In this document: piece after piece, positions 1-9,200 of the stretch | Position numbering within the stretch: position 1 is the first letter of the stretch | How the letters are laid out: every line of letters begins with the position of its first letter | Origin: Streptomyces poonensis | GTDB lineage: Bacteria > Actinomycetota > Actinomycetes > Streptomycetales > Streptomycetaceae | Direction: 5' to 3' | NCBI RefSeq assembly: GCF_014650915.1 | Contig: NZ_BMVW01000018.1 | Span: 82,928-146,927, forward strand | DNA length: 64,000 nt | Made by a program: the position numbers and the translations under genes | Notes under the pieces: model-generated | What the model was told of the DNA's origin: nothing | The model's database searches: none | Seen by the model: only the letters and a program-made list of their open reading frames with translations

Positions 1-1
1 G

Positions 2-595
2 CGGGACGGCGCCGACCAGACCATCCCGATCAGCGCCGCCGACATCCTGGTCACCTTCCACAGCCTCGGCACCTATGTGCGCAGGAGGCTGCTCGACTGG
101 AGGGTCCCGTTCCCGGCCGCGGACCAGGAGGCCTTTCTGCATTCGTGGCAGGTCGCTCTTCACCTGCTCGGTGTGCCGGACGAGTACATCCCCCAGACCT
201 GGGCGGCCGCGGACGCGCAGTCGGCGCAGGTGCTCACCCCGATCCTCGCCCCGACCCCCGAGGGCATCGATCTCGCCGAGGTACTGCTCGGTCTGACCGC
301 ACAGATCGATCTCGGTGTCACCCGCGGGTTCCTGAACGAGTTCGTGCGCTACGTCCTCAGCGACGAGGTCGGCGACTGGCTGGGACTGCGCCGCGACTAC
401 GCGGCAGCGGCCCTGGTCCGCACCGCCTGGCCGGCCTACATCCTGTTCCGCGAGGGGCTGTCGCCCATCATGCCCGGCACCTTCTACATGGTCGACCAGT
501 TCGTACGCGCCCTGGCCATGCTGTTCCTCAACAAGGGTTCCTCCACGACCACCACGCCCATCACGATCCCCACCGGCAACAGGCCGGCCGCCTGA
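2..595 (+). CDS. Oxygenase MpaB family (DUF2236) protein, C-terminal part
   Basis: The open frame enters from the left edge, so the N-terminus is missing; about 197 residues remain, ending PTGNRPAA. The segment (ILVTFHSLGTYVRRRL, then WQVALHLLGVPDEYIP, then a hydrophobic helix near the end) resembles the C-terminal half of DUF2236 proteins, related to MpaB and latex-clearing oxygenases, which are haem-type oxidases. Active-site residues would lie outside the window, so activity cannot be judged. It converges on the TetR gene, with a stem-loop between them. Family call is from recalled pattern, moderately sure. Confidence 0.7.
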   Translation, partial: RDGADQTIPISAADILVTFHSLGTYVRRRLLDWRVPFPAADQEAFLHSWQVALHLLGVPDEYIPQTWAAADAQSAQVLTPILAPTPEGIDLAEVLLGLTAQIDLGVTRGFLNEFVRYVLSDEVGDWLGLRRDYAAAALVRTAWPAYILFREGLSPIMPGTFYMVDQFVRALAMLFLNKGSSTTTTPITIPTGNRPAA

Positions 596-671
596 GCAGC
601 CGGTCCGCTGCCACCGGTGCCCGCCCCGCGGCAGGTGCGCCGAGGGGCGGGCGATCCGGGTGACTCCCGGG

Positions 672-699
672 CGAGGCGCTGCCACGGCGCGGCGCCTCG
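672..699. terminator. Stem-loop between convergent genes
   Basis: Perfect 8-bp arms CGAGGCGC and GCGCCTCG with a 12-nt loop, in the 133-bp gap between the MpaB-like gene and the TetR gene. Probably a bidirectional terminator; no T tract. Confidence 0.5.
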
Positions 700-728
700 T
701 CGCGTGCCTGGTCCGTCCCGATGTCCGT

Positions 729-1937
729 TCAGAGGCCCAGGGCGCCCACGACCAGAGCGGTCACGGCGTCACGGTTCTCATGGCTGTCCCGCCACCGCAG
801 TCTGCGTCCGGCCTCGACCACCACGCCGAACCCCGCGTGCACCAGCACCCGGGCCTGGCGCGGGTCCAGCTCCGGACGGGCCAGCCGCAGCTGCTGCTCC
901 CAGACGGCGATGTGTTCGCGCTGCGCGAGGACCAAGGGCTGCCGCAGGTCGGCCGGCAAACCGGCGAACTCGGCCTCGGCGACGGTGTTGAGCGCGGTGT
1001 ACTCGAAGCTGTAGGCCACGTACGTCGCCGCCAGCGCGACGACGGCGTCGTACGGGCCGGCCACCTCGTGAAGACCCTGGTCCACCCCCTGCGCCAGCAG
1101 CCCCGCCGCCTGAAGGCACGCCGCCGCCAGGATGTCGACCTTGCCGGGGTAGTGACGGTAGAGCGCGGACGGGGCCAGTCCCACCGCCTCCGCGATCTGT
1201 CCGTTCGTGACGTTGGCGAACCCGTCCCGAGCGAACAGCGGGACGGCGGCCGCGAGGATCTGCGCGCGTCGCGTGCGCGGCACCGGCTGGGCGGGCAGCG
1301 CGACGGGGCGTGCGCCCCTCCGGGCCGCCGTGGGATCGGTCGCGGCCACGCCCAGCGCGGACGCCGACAGCAGGTCCTCGGCCCGGCGTTGGGCGATGGA
1401 GGTGTGGTGCATCGTGATGGACCCGATCGCACCGAGTGCCGCCGAGGCCCGCAGACGCTCGTCAGGCAGGGCGTACGCGCGCTGCACCGCCTCGTCGACC
1501 CGCCCGACGACGTGCCCGAACTTCGCCCGGAGAGTCCGGCGGTCCTCGCGGTTGAGGTACCGGGCCTCCCATCGGTACACGCCGCCCGACGCGCGATGCG
1601 CGACGGTGACCCGGGTGACGGCGGTGAGCACGTCCGTCAGGGGCGCCCCGGGCGGCACCTCGTCGAGTGCGGCGACTAGCCGGTCCGCCATGACGTCGGC
1701 GCATGCGGCGAACAGCGCGTACTTGTTCGGGAAGTGCCGGTACAGGGCCGCCGCGGTGATGCCCACGCCAGCGGCGATCTCCCCCATGGACGCCGTGTGG
1801 TACCCGCGCTCGCTGAAGACCCGGCCGGCCGCCTCGACGATGAGCTGCTTGCGGTTGCGGGGCCGGGTGGCAGCGGCCGGATCGGCGGTCACGGCCGAAC
1901 GGGCGGATACGGAGACGGGGCCATACGAATCAGTCAA
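729..1937 (-). CDS. TetR-family regulator with two tandem TetR DNA-binding domains
   Basis: 402 residues, about twice the usual TetR length. It holds two complete TetR N-terminal domains: residues about 28-78 (VFSERGYHTASMGEIAAGVG then ALYRHFPNK) and about 222-270 (LFARDGFANVTNGQIAEAVG then ALYRHYPGK), each followed by a helical ligand-type domain. Such double proteins may act as built-in dimers; the ligand is unknown. The chosen start is TTG at 1937 with GGAG about 10 nt upstream; a GTG 20 codons downstream is possible. The fatty-acid, xenobiotic or MpaB-like gene could be targets, but nothing proves it. Confidence 0.85.
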   Translation of the reverse strand: MTDSYGPVSVSARSAVTADPAAATRPRNRKQLIVEAAGRVFSERGYHTASMGEIAAGVGITAAALYRHFPNKYALFAACADVMADRLVAALDEVPPGAPLTDVLTAVTRVTVAHRASGGVYRWEARYLNREDRRTLRAKFGHVVGRVDEAVQRAYALPDERLRASAALGAIGSITMHHTSIAQRRAEDLLSASALGVAATDPTAARRGARPVALPAQPVPRTRRAQILAAAVPLFARDGFANVTNGQIAEAVGLAPSALYRHYPGKVDILAAACLQAAGLLAQGVDQGLHEVAGPYDAVVALAATYVAYSFEYTALNTVAEAEFAGLPADLRQPLVLAQREHIAVWEQQLRLARPELDPRQARVLVHAGFGVVVEAGRRLRWRDSHENRDAVTALVVGALGL

Positions 1938-2187
1938 TCACACGTCGCTCCGAGGTCTCGGGCTCCTTCGGCGCGGACTGCACGGGACGCGCATCCCGGA
2001 TCAGTTCCCCTGTGATGCATGCGCCCCGGGGCAACCGGCACAACCCGGATCGCACGGTCCGCTCGTCCTTCCTCGGCTAGCTCCGTGGCAGCCGCAACCG
2101 CAGGTCGCTGCGTGAAAGTGTCGTCAGGAGTCTGCGGACACAGCACAATGATCCTCTGCCTGACATCCGGATTAGGGGAGCGTTGCG
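1938..2187. other. Divergent intergenic region, TetR / four-gene conflict operon
   Basis: 250 bp separates the TetR start from the alpha/beta-hydrolase start and should hold promoters for both directions. I found no convincing -35/-10 pair or clear palindrome. A GGGGAG ribosome site precedes the GTG at 2188. Confidence 0.4.
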
Positions 2188-3153
2188 GTGCGTACGGGGA
2201 AGCCTCAACTCTTGTTCGTCCACGGTATAGGCGGCCTGCGGGACGAAGACGCGGACCGCCGTGCCTGGCTGGAGGCACTGGCAGCGGGGGCGCGGGAGGC
2301 CCAGCTGGCCGATGAGATCTCCGCGCTGACGCAGGGCTGGCTCGCGGATGTCACGTTCGCCGACTACAGCGGTCTGTTCGGCCGCCGGGGAGCGCAGGGC
2401 GGCCCGGCAGGGGAACTCGACGAAGAGGAAGTACCGTTCCTGGCGGAGCTGCTGGACGCGATGCTGGAGGAACTCGCCGAGCAGTTCCCGGCCGAGACCG
2501 GCCCACAGGACGCACGGGTCATCCGTGACGCCCGTTTCCAGCTCGACGCGGCCGTCGAAGGCCGCCAGGCTCAGGGCCCCGGCGAGACCGGCCGCCGGTT
2601 GGTCGGCGTCACGACGACCATGCTGCGTCTGCCGGGACTGCGGCAGGCGGCGCAGTGGATGAACGGCCGGGCCGTCCTGCTCCAGCTCGCCCAGGTCGGC
2701 CGCTATCTGGAGCGCCGGGGGAAGAAGGCGTCCCTGGGCGCCGCCGTGCGTGCCCGGGTGCTCGACGGCCTGGATCCCGAGCGGCCTCTCGTGGTCGTCT
2801 CGCACAGTCTGGGCACGGTCGTCGCCTACGAGGCGCTGCACGAGTACGAGGGAGAGGTGTCCCTCTGGGTCACCCTGGGTTCGCCGCTGGCCCTCGGGGC
2901 GGTGGTGCTGGACCGACTCGTGCCGAGCCCGGCACGCTGCCCCGAGAACGTCGCTTCCTGGCTCAACTACTGGGACCGGGACGACATCGTCGTGGGCCGG
3001 CCGCGGCTGGCCGACTGGATCCGCCCCAGCGACAGCGGGGTCAAGGCGGTGACGGCCCGTGTCGACTCCCGCGGGCTGTGGACGCACACCGCCACGAAGT
3101 ACCTGGAGCACGGCTCCGTGGCCCGCCCGGTGATCGAGGCTCTCCGGCCGTGA
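2188..3153 (+). CDS. Alpha/beta-hydrolase (lipase/esterase-like), first gene of conflict operon
   Basis: 321 residues. An N-terminal HGIGG turn (residues 12-16) and the nucleophile elbow SHSLG (Ser207) mark an alpha/beta-hydrolase of the lipase/esterase type. Acid and histidine candidates lie in NYWDRDD and in the C-terminal WTHTATKYLEHGS region. No signal peptide, so it should act in the cytoplasm, possibly on lipids or acyl-proteins. GTG start with GGGGAG upstream. Its TGA overlaps the GTG of the caspase-VMAP gene, implying translational coupling and a shared role. As a fourth member of a MoxR/vWA/VMAP operon it may be an effector; that is inference. Confidence 0.82.
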   Translation: MRTGKPQLLFVHGIGGLRDEDADRRAWLEALAAGAREAQLADEISALTQGWLADVTFADYSGLFGRRGAQGGPAGELDEEEVPFLAELLDAMLEELAEQFPAETGPQDARVIRDARFQLDAAVEGRQAQGPGETGRRLVGVTTTMLRLPGLRQAAQWMNGRAVLLQLAQVGRYLERRGKKASLGAAVRARVLDGLDPERPLVVVSHSLGTVVAYEALHEYEGEVSLWVTLGSPLALGAVVLDRLVPSPARCPENVASWLNYWDRDDIVVGRPRLADWIRPSDSGVKAVTARVDSRGLWTHTATKYLEHGSVARPVIEALRP

Positions 3154-5255
3154 TCGACGGAACGATCCCGCCTCGTCATGTGCTCGTCGTGGGCGCGCAG
3201 TGCGAAGACGCCCGGCTGGAAGGGCTGGAGGACGCCGCCCGCGCTCTCCATACCGCCCTGGTGGACCCCGGGCTGGGCGGCTGTGTGGACCGTGGCGAGG
3301 AATCCCTGCTGATCGGTACGGGACTGGGCAGAGAGCGAGTGCACGCGGCCGTGGTGCGGGCCGCCCGGGCCGCACAGCGCGACCGGGGGTCCCTGGTGCT
3401 GGCCCTCATCGGCCACGGCGAGGGCACCGAGGGCACTCCGTTGCACTTCGTGGTCTCCGGCCGGACGAACGGCCCGGAGCTCGACAACATGAACGTGCCC
3501 GACCTGCTCGGCTCGGTCGCGAACCACCCCGGCGTCACCGGTCTGCTCACCATCGTCGACACCTGCCTGGCCGGCGGCGCGGTGCCGGACGCCTCGCGGA
3601 TCACCATGGGCCGGCAGGAGGGCGGCGTACGGTTCGGTCTTCTCTTCGCGGCCGCCGCGAAGGAGGAGGCCTACCGGATGCGGCTGAGCAAGGGACTCGT
3701 CCGCCTGATGGAAGAGGGCCTGCCCGGCGCCGGGGACCTCCTGACGGTCGATGAGAGGCTGCTGGAGAAGCTCCGCGAAGAGATCGAGGGCCAGCAGCTG
3801 GGAGGGCACGTCTTCAACGGCGCGCCGGCCTTCGGTGACTCCCTCTGGCTCGCCCGCAACCGCGCCGCCGCCCTGGGCCACTCCCTCGGAGCCATAGCGG
3901 GCAAGGCGGTGCAGGACGCCGTCCGCCGGATCGACACGAACCTGCGGCTGACCACCGAGGAGGAGATCACCGCCTGGCTGCGGGAGCACCCTCCGGCACC
4001 AGGTGACCGTTCCTGGTTCGCCGTCCGACGACTGCAGGAAGTACAGGCCGAGTTGGCGGCAGGCCGTAAGACGCTGAGGGTCGTGAACAAGGTGTTCGGA
4101 CCGGAGCTGACCGAGGAGAGCCTGCAGCTGGCCGGCCTGCTGGCGGGGCTGCCGCTCACCTGGGTGCGCCACGAACCACCGCGGGCCCTGCGGGACCTGG
4201 TCGAATACGCCGCGCACCACGGGGATTCCATGGAGGGCGCCCATCGCGCCCTGGCCCGCCTCGTCGCGGCCCTCGCCCATGTGACGGGACACGGGGACCG
4301 CCTGCCCGGGGACGTCATCGGGTGGGCCCAGGACCTCGGACTCACTGCCACGGTCAACAGCCGCCTGCGAGAGCTGACCGGCCAACCCCACGGCGAACGG
4401 GCCCCCCGGCTGGTCCTGGTGCTCGTCGACGACGGGGGCGAGAGCATCGTCCGCGTGGACGCCTGGCTGCTCTACGGCCGTGCCGTACTCGCCCACCAGG
4501 GCTTCCCCTGCCCCGCGAGGCCCGACGGTACGACGAAGGCCCTGGCCGAAGCCCTGGCCTGGGCCGGCCCGTGGGCGAACGTCGCGGGCGGACGGCTCAG
4601 CCACATCGATGTGGCCGCGCCGACCCTCACGCTGCTGGACCGCCCTCCGGAGGACCAGATCGTCCGCAAACAGAGGCTGGGCGCCAACTACACCGTCACC
4701 ACACGCTGGTCCGGCCTGCTGACGCCCCCGCCCGACTTCGCGATCGACGACATGCTCCAGGTGGGCGAACAGCTGCTGGCCTCCATGGAGGAACAACGAC
4801 GGGCCTGCCAGAGCGACGACGAGCCCCCCGGTCCCGCCTGGCTTCTCGAGCAGGACCTGGAGACCGTCGAGCAGTTGCAGGAACTGCTGGTCGACCACGG
4901 CTGCGGACAGAGGGTGTGGGCCGTGACCTCCCTGCCCCGGACCGACTGGGACTTCATGGCGCAGGAACTCCTCGAGCACACACCCGCCCTGGTCTGGCCG
5001 AGACAGAAGGACATCGGCGACGCCCAGGCCCTCCAGGCGTCCGTCCGGAAGCACTGGCAGGCCTTGCCGCAGCAGATAGCCCACGCCTACCGGAAGCAGC
5101 TGAGCAGAACAGTCCAGGACCCCGACGGCGACCTCGGCCCCCTGGCCGCCGTGAGGACGGCCTGGCACGACCACGACTGGCAGGCCTTCTGCCAGAGACG
5201 GGCCCGAGCGGTCGTGAGAGCACCGCACGAGACGACGTCCAAGGAGCGAGCATGA
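3150..5255 (+). CDS. Caspase-like (C14) peptidase fused to VMAP-like region
   Basis: 701 residues. Residues about 10-240 look like a caspase-type peptidase: LIGHGEG supplies His89 and TIVDTCLAGG supplies Cys139, about the usual dyad spacing. The middle (about 245-410) is helical. From about residue 420 (RLVLVLVDDGGES, VDAWLLYGR, later ALVWPRQ and a basic C-terminus) it resembles the C-terminal domain of VMAP, the vWA-MoxR-associated protein of predicted ternary conflict systems. The start is the GTG overlapping the previous stop (GTGA); longer upstream frame is shadow. The likely role is an effector protease held inactive until the ATPase/sensor partners switch it on. Peptidase call firm; VMAP call moderate. 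Confidence 0.83.
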   Translation: MIDGTIPPRHVLVVGAQCEDARLEGLEDAARALHTALVDPGLGGCVDRGEESLLIGTGLGRERVHAAVVRAARAAQRDRGSLVLALIGHGEGTEGTPLHFVVSGRTNGPELDNMNVPDLLGSVANHPGVTGLLTIVDTCLAGGAVPDASRITMGRQEGGVRFGLLFAAAAKEEAYRMRLSKGLVRLMEEGLPGAGDLLTVDERLLEKLREEIEGQQLGGHVFNGAPAFGDSLWLARNRAAALGHSLGAIAGKAVQDAVRRIDTNLRLTTEEEITAWLREHPPAPGDRSWFAVRRLQEVQAELAAGRKTLRVVNKVFGPELTEESLQLAGLLAGLPLTWVRHEPPRALRDLVEYAAHHGDSMEGAHRALARLVAALAHVTGHGDRLPGDVIGWAQDLGLTATVNSRLRELTGQPHGERAPRLVLVLVDDGGESIVRVDAWLLYGRAVLAHQGFPCPARPDGTTKALAEALAWAGPWANVAGGRLSHIDVAAPTLTLLDRPPEDQIVRKQRLGANYTVTTRWSGLLTPPPDFAIDDMLQVGEQLLASMEEQRRACQSDDEPPGPAWLLEQDLETVEQLQELLVDHGCGQRVWAVTSLPRTDWDFMAQELLEHTPALVWPRQKDIGDAQALQASVRKHWQALPQQIAHAYRKQLSRTVQDPDGDLGPLAAVRTAWHDHDWQAFCQRRARAVVRAPHETTSKERA

Positions 5256-6229
5256 GCTGGACCCCGTACTACAAGGGCACGGGAGTCCCCCCGGAGAACC
5301 CTGCCGAACTGCCGGCGCCGCCCCCGTGGCGCACCCCCGCACAGCGGCAGGAAACGGACCGGCGCACGGATCCCGCCACCACCTACCGCCCGGTCCCCGG
5401 CCTCGTGGACGCGGTCAACGCCGCCCTGCACCTGCGCCGCCCCCTGCTGCTGACGGGCAGGGCGGGCTCCGGGAAGTCCAGCGTCATCCGGCAGATCGCC
5501 GCGGAGCTCGGTCTGGGCGAGGTGCTCCACTGGCACATCACCTCACGCAGCACGCTCGCCGACGCGCTCTACCGCTATGACGCGCTCGGCCGTATCCACG
5601 CCCACAACCTGCGCATGCTCGACGGCACAACCCGGCCCGCCGGGAACGACCATGAGGACGAGATCGGCGAGTTCGTCCAGCTCGGTCCCCTGGGAACCGC
5701 GCTGCTCCCGGGCGGCCGTCCCCGGGCCCTGCTGATCGACGAGATCGACAAGAGCGACCTCGACCTGCCCAGCGACCTCCTCGACGTCCTGGAGCGCGGC
5801 GGCTTCGAGATCCCCGAACTGGCCCGGCATCCCGAGCCGGAGATCACGGTCCGTACCGCCGACAAGGACCGCACGCACACCGTCGAGCGCGGCCGCATCC
5901 AGTGCGACGAGTTCCCGGTCATCGTGCTGACCAGCAACGGTGAACGCGACTTCCCCGCCCCCTTCCTGCGGCGCTGCGTCCGTTTCGACATGCCCCCGCT
6001 CTCCCAGGAGGCCCTCACCGAGATCGTCGCCGCCCACCTGGACGAGCTGGACGCCGCCACCACCGACAGCCTGGTGAAGACCTTCCTCGACAGACTGAAC
6101 GCCGGAGAGTCCGTCGCCGTCGACCAGCTCCTCAGCGCCGTCTACCTGCTGCGCGGCGACCGGATCCCGGACGCGGGCCAGCGCCGGAGCATGGAGGAGC
6201 TGCTGCTGCGAGGGCTCGGACGTGGCTGA
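5252..6229 (+). CDS. MoxR-type AAA+ ATPase
   Basis: 325 residues. Walker A GRAGSGKS (Lys75), Walker B ALLIDEID (Asp163/Glu164), a sensor-1 Asn in VIVLTSNGERD, and FLRRCVRF near 239 as arginine-finger region are all intact, so it should hydrolyse ATP. MoxR-like ATPases usually work with a vWA-domain partner to remodel a client; here the next gene carries a vWA-like domain and the previous one a VMAP-like region. ATG start overlaps the caspase-VMAP stop (ATGA); the stop overlaps the next gene by 8 nt. Cytoplasmic. It is the likely NTP-dependent switch of the system. Confidence 0.9.
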   Translation: MSWTPYYKGTGVPPENPAELPAPPPWRTPAQRQETDRRTDPATTYRPVPGLVDAVNAALHLRRPLLLTGRAGSGKSSVIRQIAAELGLGEVLHWHITSRSTLADALYRYDALGRIHAHNLRMLDGTTRPAGNDHEDEIGEFVQLGPLGTALLPGGRPRALLIDEIDKSDLDLPSDLLDVLERGGFEIPELARHPEPEITVRTADKDRTHTVERGRIQCDEFPVIVLTSNGERDFPAPFLRRCVRFDMPPLSQEALTEIVAAHLDELDAATTDSLVKTFLDRLNAGESVAVDQLLSAVYLLRGDRIPDAGQRRSMEELLLRGLGRG

Positions 6230-9200
6230 GAGCGCCGCCGCCCGGCTGGCGCGGCTCGCTCTGGCGGGCGAGGGCGAGGGCGAGGGCGACGGCGACATCG
6301 ACGTCAAGGACCTTCTCGACGCCCTGCTCCTCGCCTCCGCGCTGGCGCACCGCGACGGGCCGCCCGGCAGCCACTCCTCCGACGCCCCGGACGACACCCC
6401 ACAGCCCCAGGACGGAGACGCGGCCGGCACGTCGTCTCCCGCGAAGGGCCTTCCGGTACCGGCAGACGACGAGACGGACGACGCCTCACAGCCCGCGGCC
6501 TCGGTGTGGCTGGAGGACCAGGAAGGCGCCCTGAGGGTTCCGGGGAAGCGGCTGAGCGTCGGCCGTGCCGCCGCCCTTCCCCGGGCCCTCGACATCGGCC
6601 GTGCGCTGCGCCCGCTGCGCCGCCCCTGGCTCTCCGGCGTCCGCGGTCGCCTCGACGTCGACGCCACCGTCGAGTACTACACCCGTACCGGCATGCTCGT
6701 CCCGCGGCTCGCGCCCGCGCCGGAGCCCTGGCTGGAGGCGATCGTCGTCCTCGACCGCGGCACCGCCATGGCGGTGTGGGACGAGACGGTCCGCGCCTTC
6801 ACCGGGACGCTGCGCGCGCTGGCCGCCTTCCGTCATGTACGCGTCTGGCATCTCGAGCATCCGCCCGGCGGCACGCCCGTGCTGTACGACCATCACGGCC
6901 GGGCGCTCCCCATGGACCCGGACGCCGCCCGCCACACCCAGCCGGCCCGGCGCCTCCTGCTCGTCGTCTCCGACTGCGCGGCTCCGGCATGGCGGCAGGA
7001 CGCCCTGTGGCGGACCCTCCACGTCTGGGGCCGCACCGCACCCGTCGCCCTGGTCAACCCGCTGCCCAAACGGCTCTGGCAGCGTTCCGGCCTCGACCTT
7101 CCCCGGACCACGGCCACCGCCGGGATCCCTGCCTCCCCCGGCCGCCTCCTCTCCTACCGTCCTCCCCGGCTGCTGCGGATGACGGCGGAGACGAAGCCCT
7201 GGCAGGCACTGCCGGTCCTGCAGTTCGACCCCGGCCAGGTTCTCGCCTGGACCCGCACCCTGATGCGCACGGACCCGTCCGGCTGCGAGGCCGTCCTCGT
7301 CCCCGCCACCGGCCGGCCCCCGCTGCGTCCCGGCCGTGCCGCACCCGCCGGCCGGCCCGGCGCGGCATCGCCCGAGGACCAAGTGGCCGCTCACGCCGAG
7401 GCGTTCACCGACGACCGCCGGTCGCCCGCTGTGCGGCTCGCCCTCGCGGCCTCCCCGCTCGGCTCCTTCACCCTGTCCGTCCTCGGCGTGCTCCGTGAGC
7501 GTCTCGTCCCCGAGGCCGACCTCGCCGACATCGCCGAATTCCTCACCGCGGGGCTGCTCACCGTCACCCGCCAGGATGCGGCCGATCCCCTCTACCGGTT
7601 TCACCCCGCGGCGGCGGCGCACCTGACCGGTCTGCTCACCCGCGACCAGCTCTGGGACACCCATTTCGCCCTCACCGACCACCTCGACTCCCATCCGCAG
7701 GCCCCGCACGGCATCGTCACCGTTCTGCACGCGCCGGAGGGCGAGGAGCACCTGCCGGCCGGACTCCGGCCGATCGCTCATGCGGCCGCGGCCACCGCGA
7801 GGCTGCTGGGGGTCGAGCCGACCGAACCGCTTCCCGGCGGCGTGCGTCCGGCCGGTCCGGCGTCCCCCTCACCTCCGCACACCGACGTGGCCGAGGACGA
7901 CGCCCCGGCTCCGGAGCCACCGGAACTGGTGCTCACCGGCCACCGGGGTGCGGTCCGGGACCTGTCCTTCGCTCCCGACGGCGCGCGTATCGCCACCGCG
8001 GGCGACGACGGAACGGTGCGGATCTGGGACCTGGCCACCGGCGCCCGACTCGTCGAACTCGCCGGCCAGGACGGCCGGATCCGGTGCGTGGCCCACTCGC
8101 CCGACGGCTCCCGCATCGCCACTGTGGGTACTCGCGGCGTCGCGCGGGTCCGGGACCTCACGACGCTCCGGGACACAAGCGTCCTGATGGGTGAGGTGTC
8201 GTCCATGGCCTGGTCGCCCCGCGGCGATCACCTCGCCGTCGGCACAGCCGACGGCACAACGCATCTCGTCGCGGGTGAGGAACTCCGCTACCTCGAGCCC
8301 GGTCACAGCGAGCGTGTCACCGCGGTGGCCTTCTCACCGGACGGTGCCCATTTCGCCACCGCCTTCATGGGCACCACCGTGCACATCTGGGAGGTGTCCA
8401 GCGGTTCCCTCGTCGTCGTGCTGGGACACGAGGGATCCGTCACCAGCGTGGCCTACTCGCCCGACGGCACCCGCGTCGCCACCGGGAGCAGTGACAGCAC
8501 CGCCCGTATCTGGGACGCCGCGACCGGCAGGTGCGTCGCCGTACTGACCGGCCACTCGGGCTCCGTCAGGGGGGTGGCGTTCTCGCCGGACGGCACCCAC
8601 ATCGCGACCGCCGGTCAGGACGGCACCGTACGGGTCCGGGATGTCGTCTCGGGCGCCGAACTGGTCGGCATCCCCCACGAGTCCCCGGTCACCGCGGTGG
8701 CGTACGCACCGGACGGAACGCTTCTCGCCACCGCGGGCGAGGACGGCATCGCGCAGCTGTGGCGCATGCGGCCGCCCCCGCACCGCGACCCGAGCCAGAA
8801 CCTCGACCCCGAGGAGGGGACCGCCTCCCCGCCCGAGGGCGGCGGCCGGGAGACATCGGACATCGCGAGCAGACTCGCCCGTGCGAACGACCTCACCGGT
8901 CCGGAACTGCGGGCCGTGGTGGAGGAGGGCATCGGCTGGGCACGCACGCGCGTGCGCGAGGCCGGGTGCACCGCTGTCCTGAAACCGCTTCTCGAGTGCA
9001 CCGGGCTCACGACCGCGGAACGCGAGGTGTCCGTCGCGCTGGCCGGTGAATGGCTGGAACACCATGTGTTCGCCGGATACGCGAGCTACTTGATCCGCCC
9101 GTTGCTGGAGCGCCCGGACCTCACCGAGGGCCAGCTGCGCAAAGCGGTCGTCCTCACCGGTGAATGGCTGAGGGCCCACGGCCGGGAATACGCGGCCGAC

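Noticed and set aside
2655..3149. In-frame upstream extension of the caspase-VMAP gene
   Set aside because: It overlaps the alpha/beta-hydrolase in another frame and is Arg/Gly/Pro-rich; the GTGA overlap at 3150 explains the real start.
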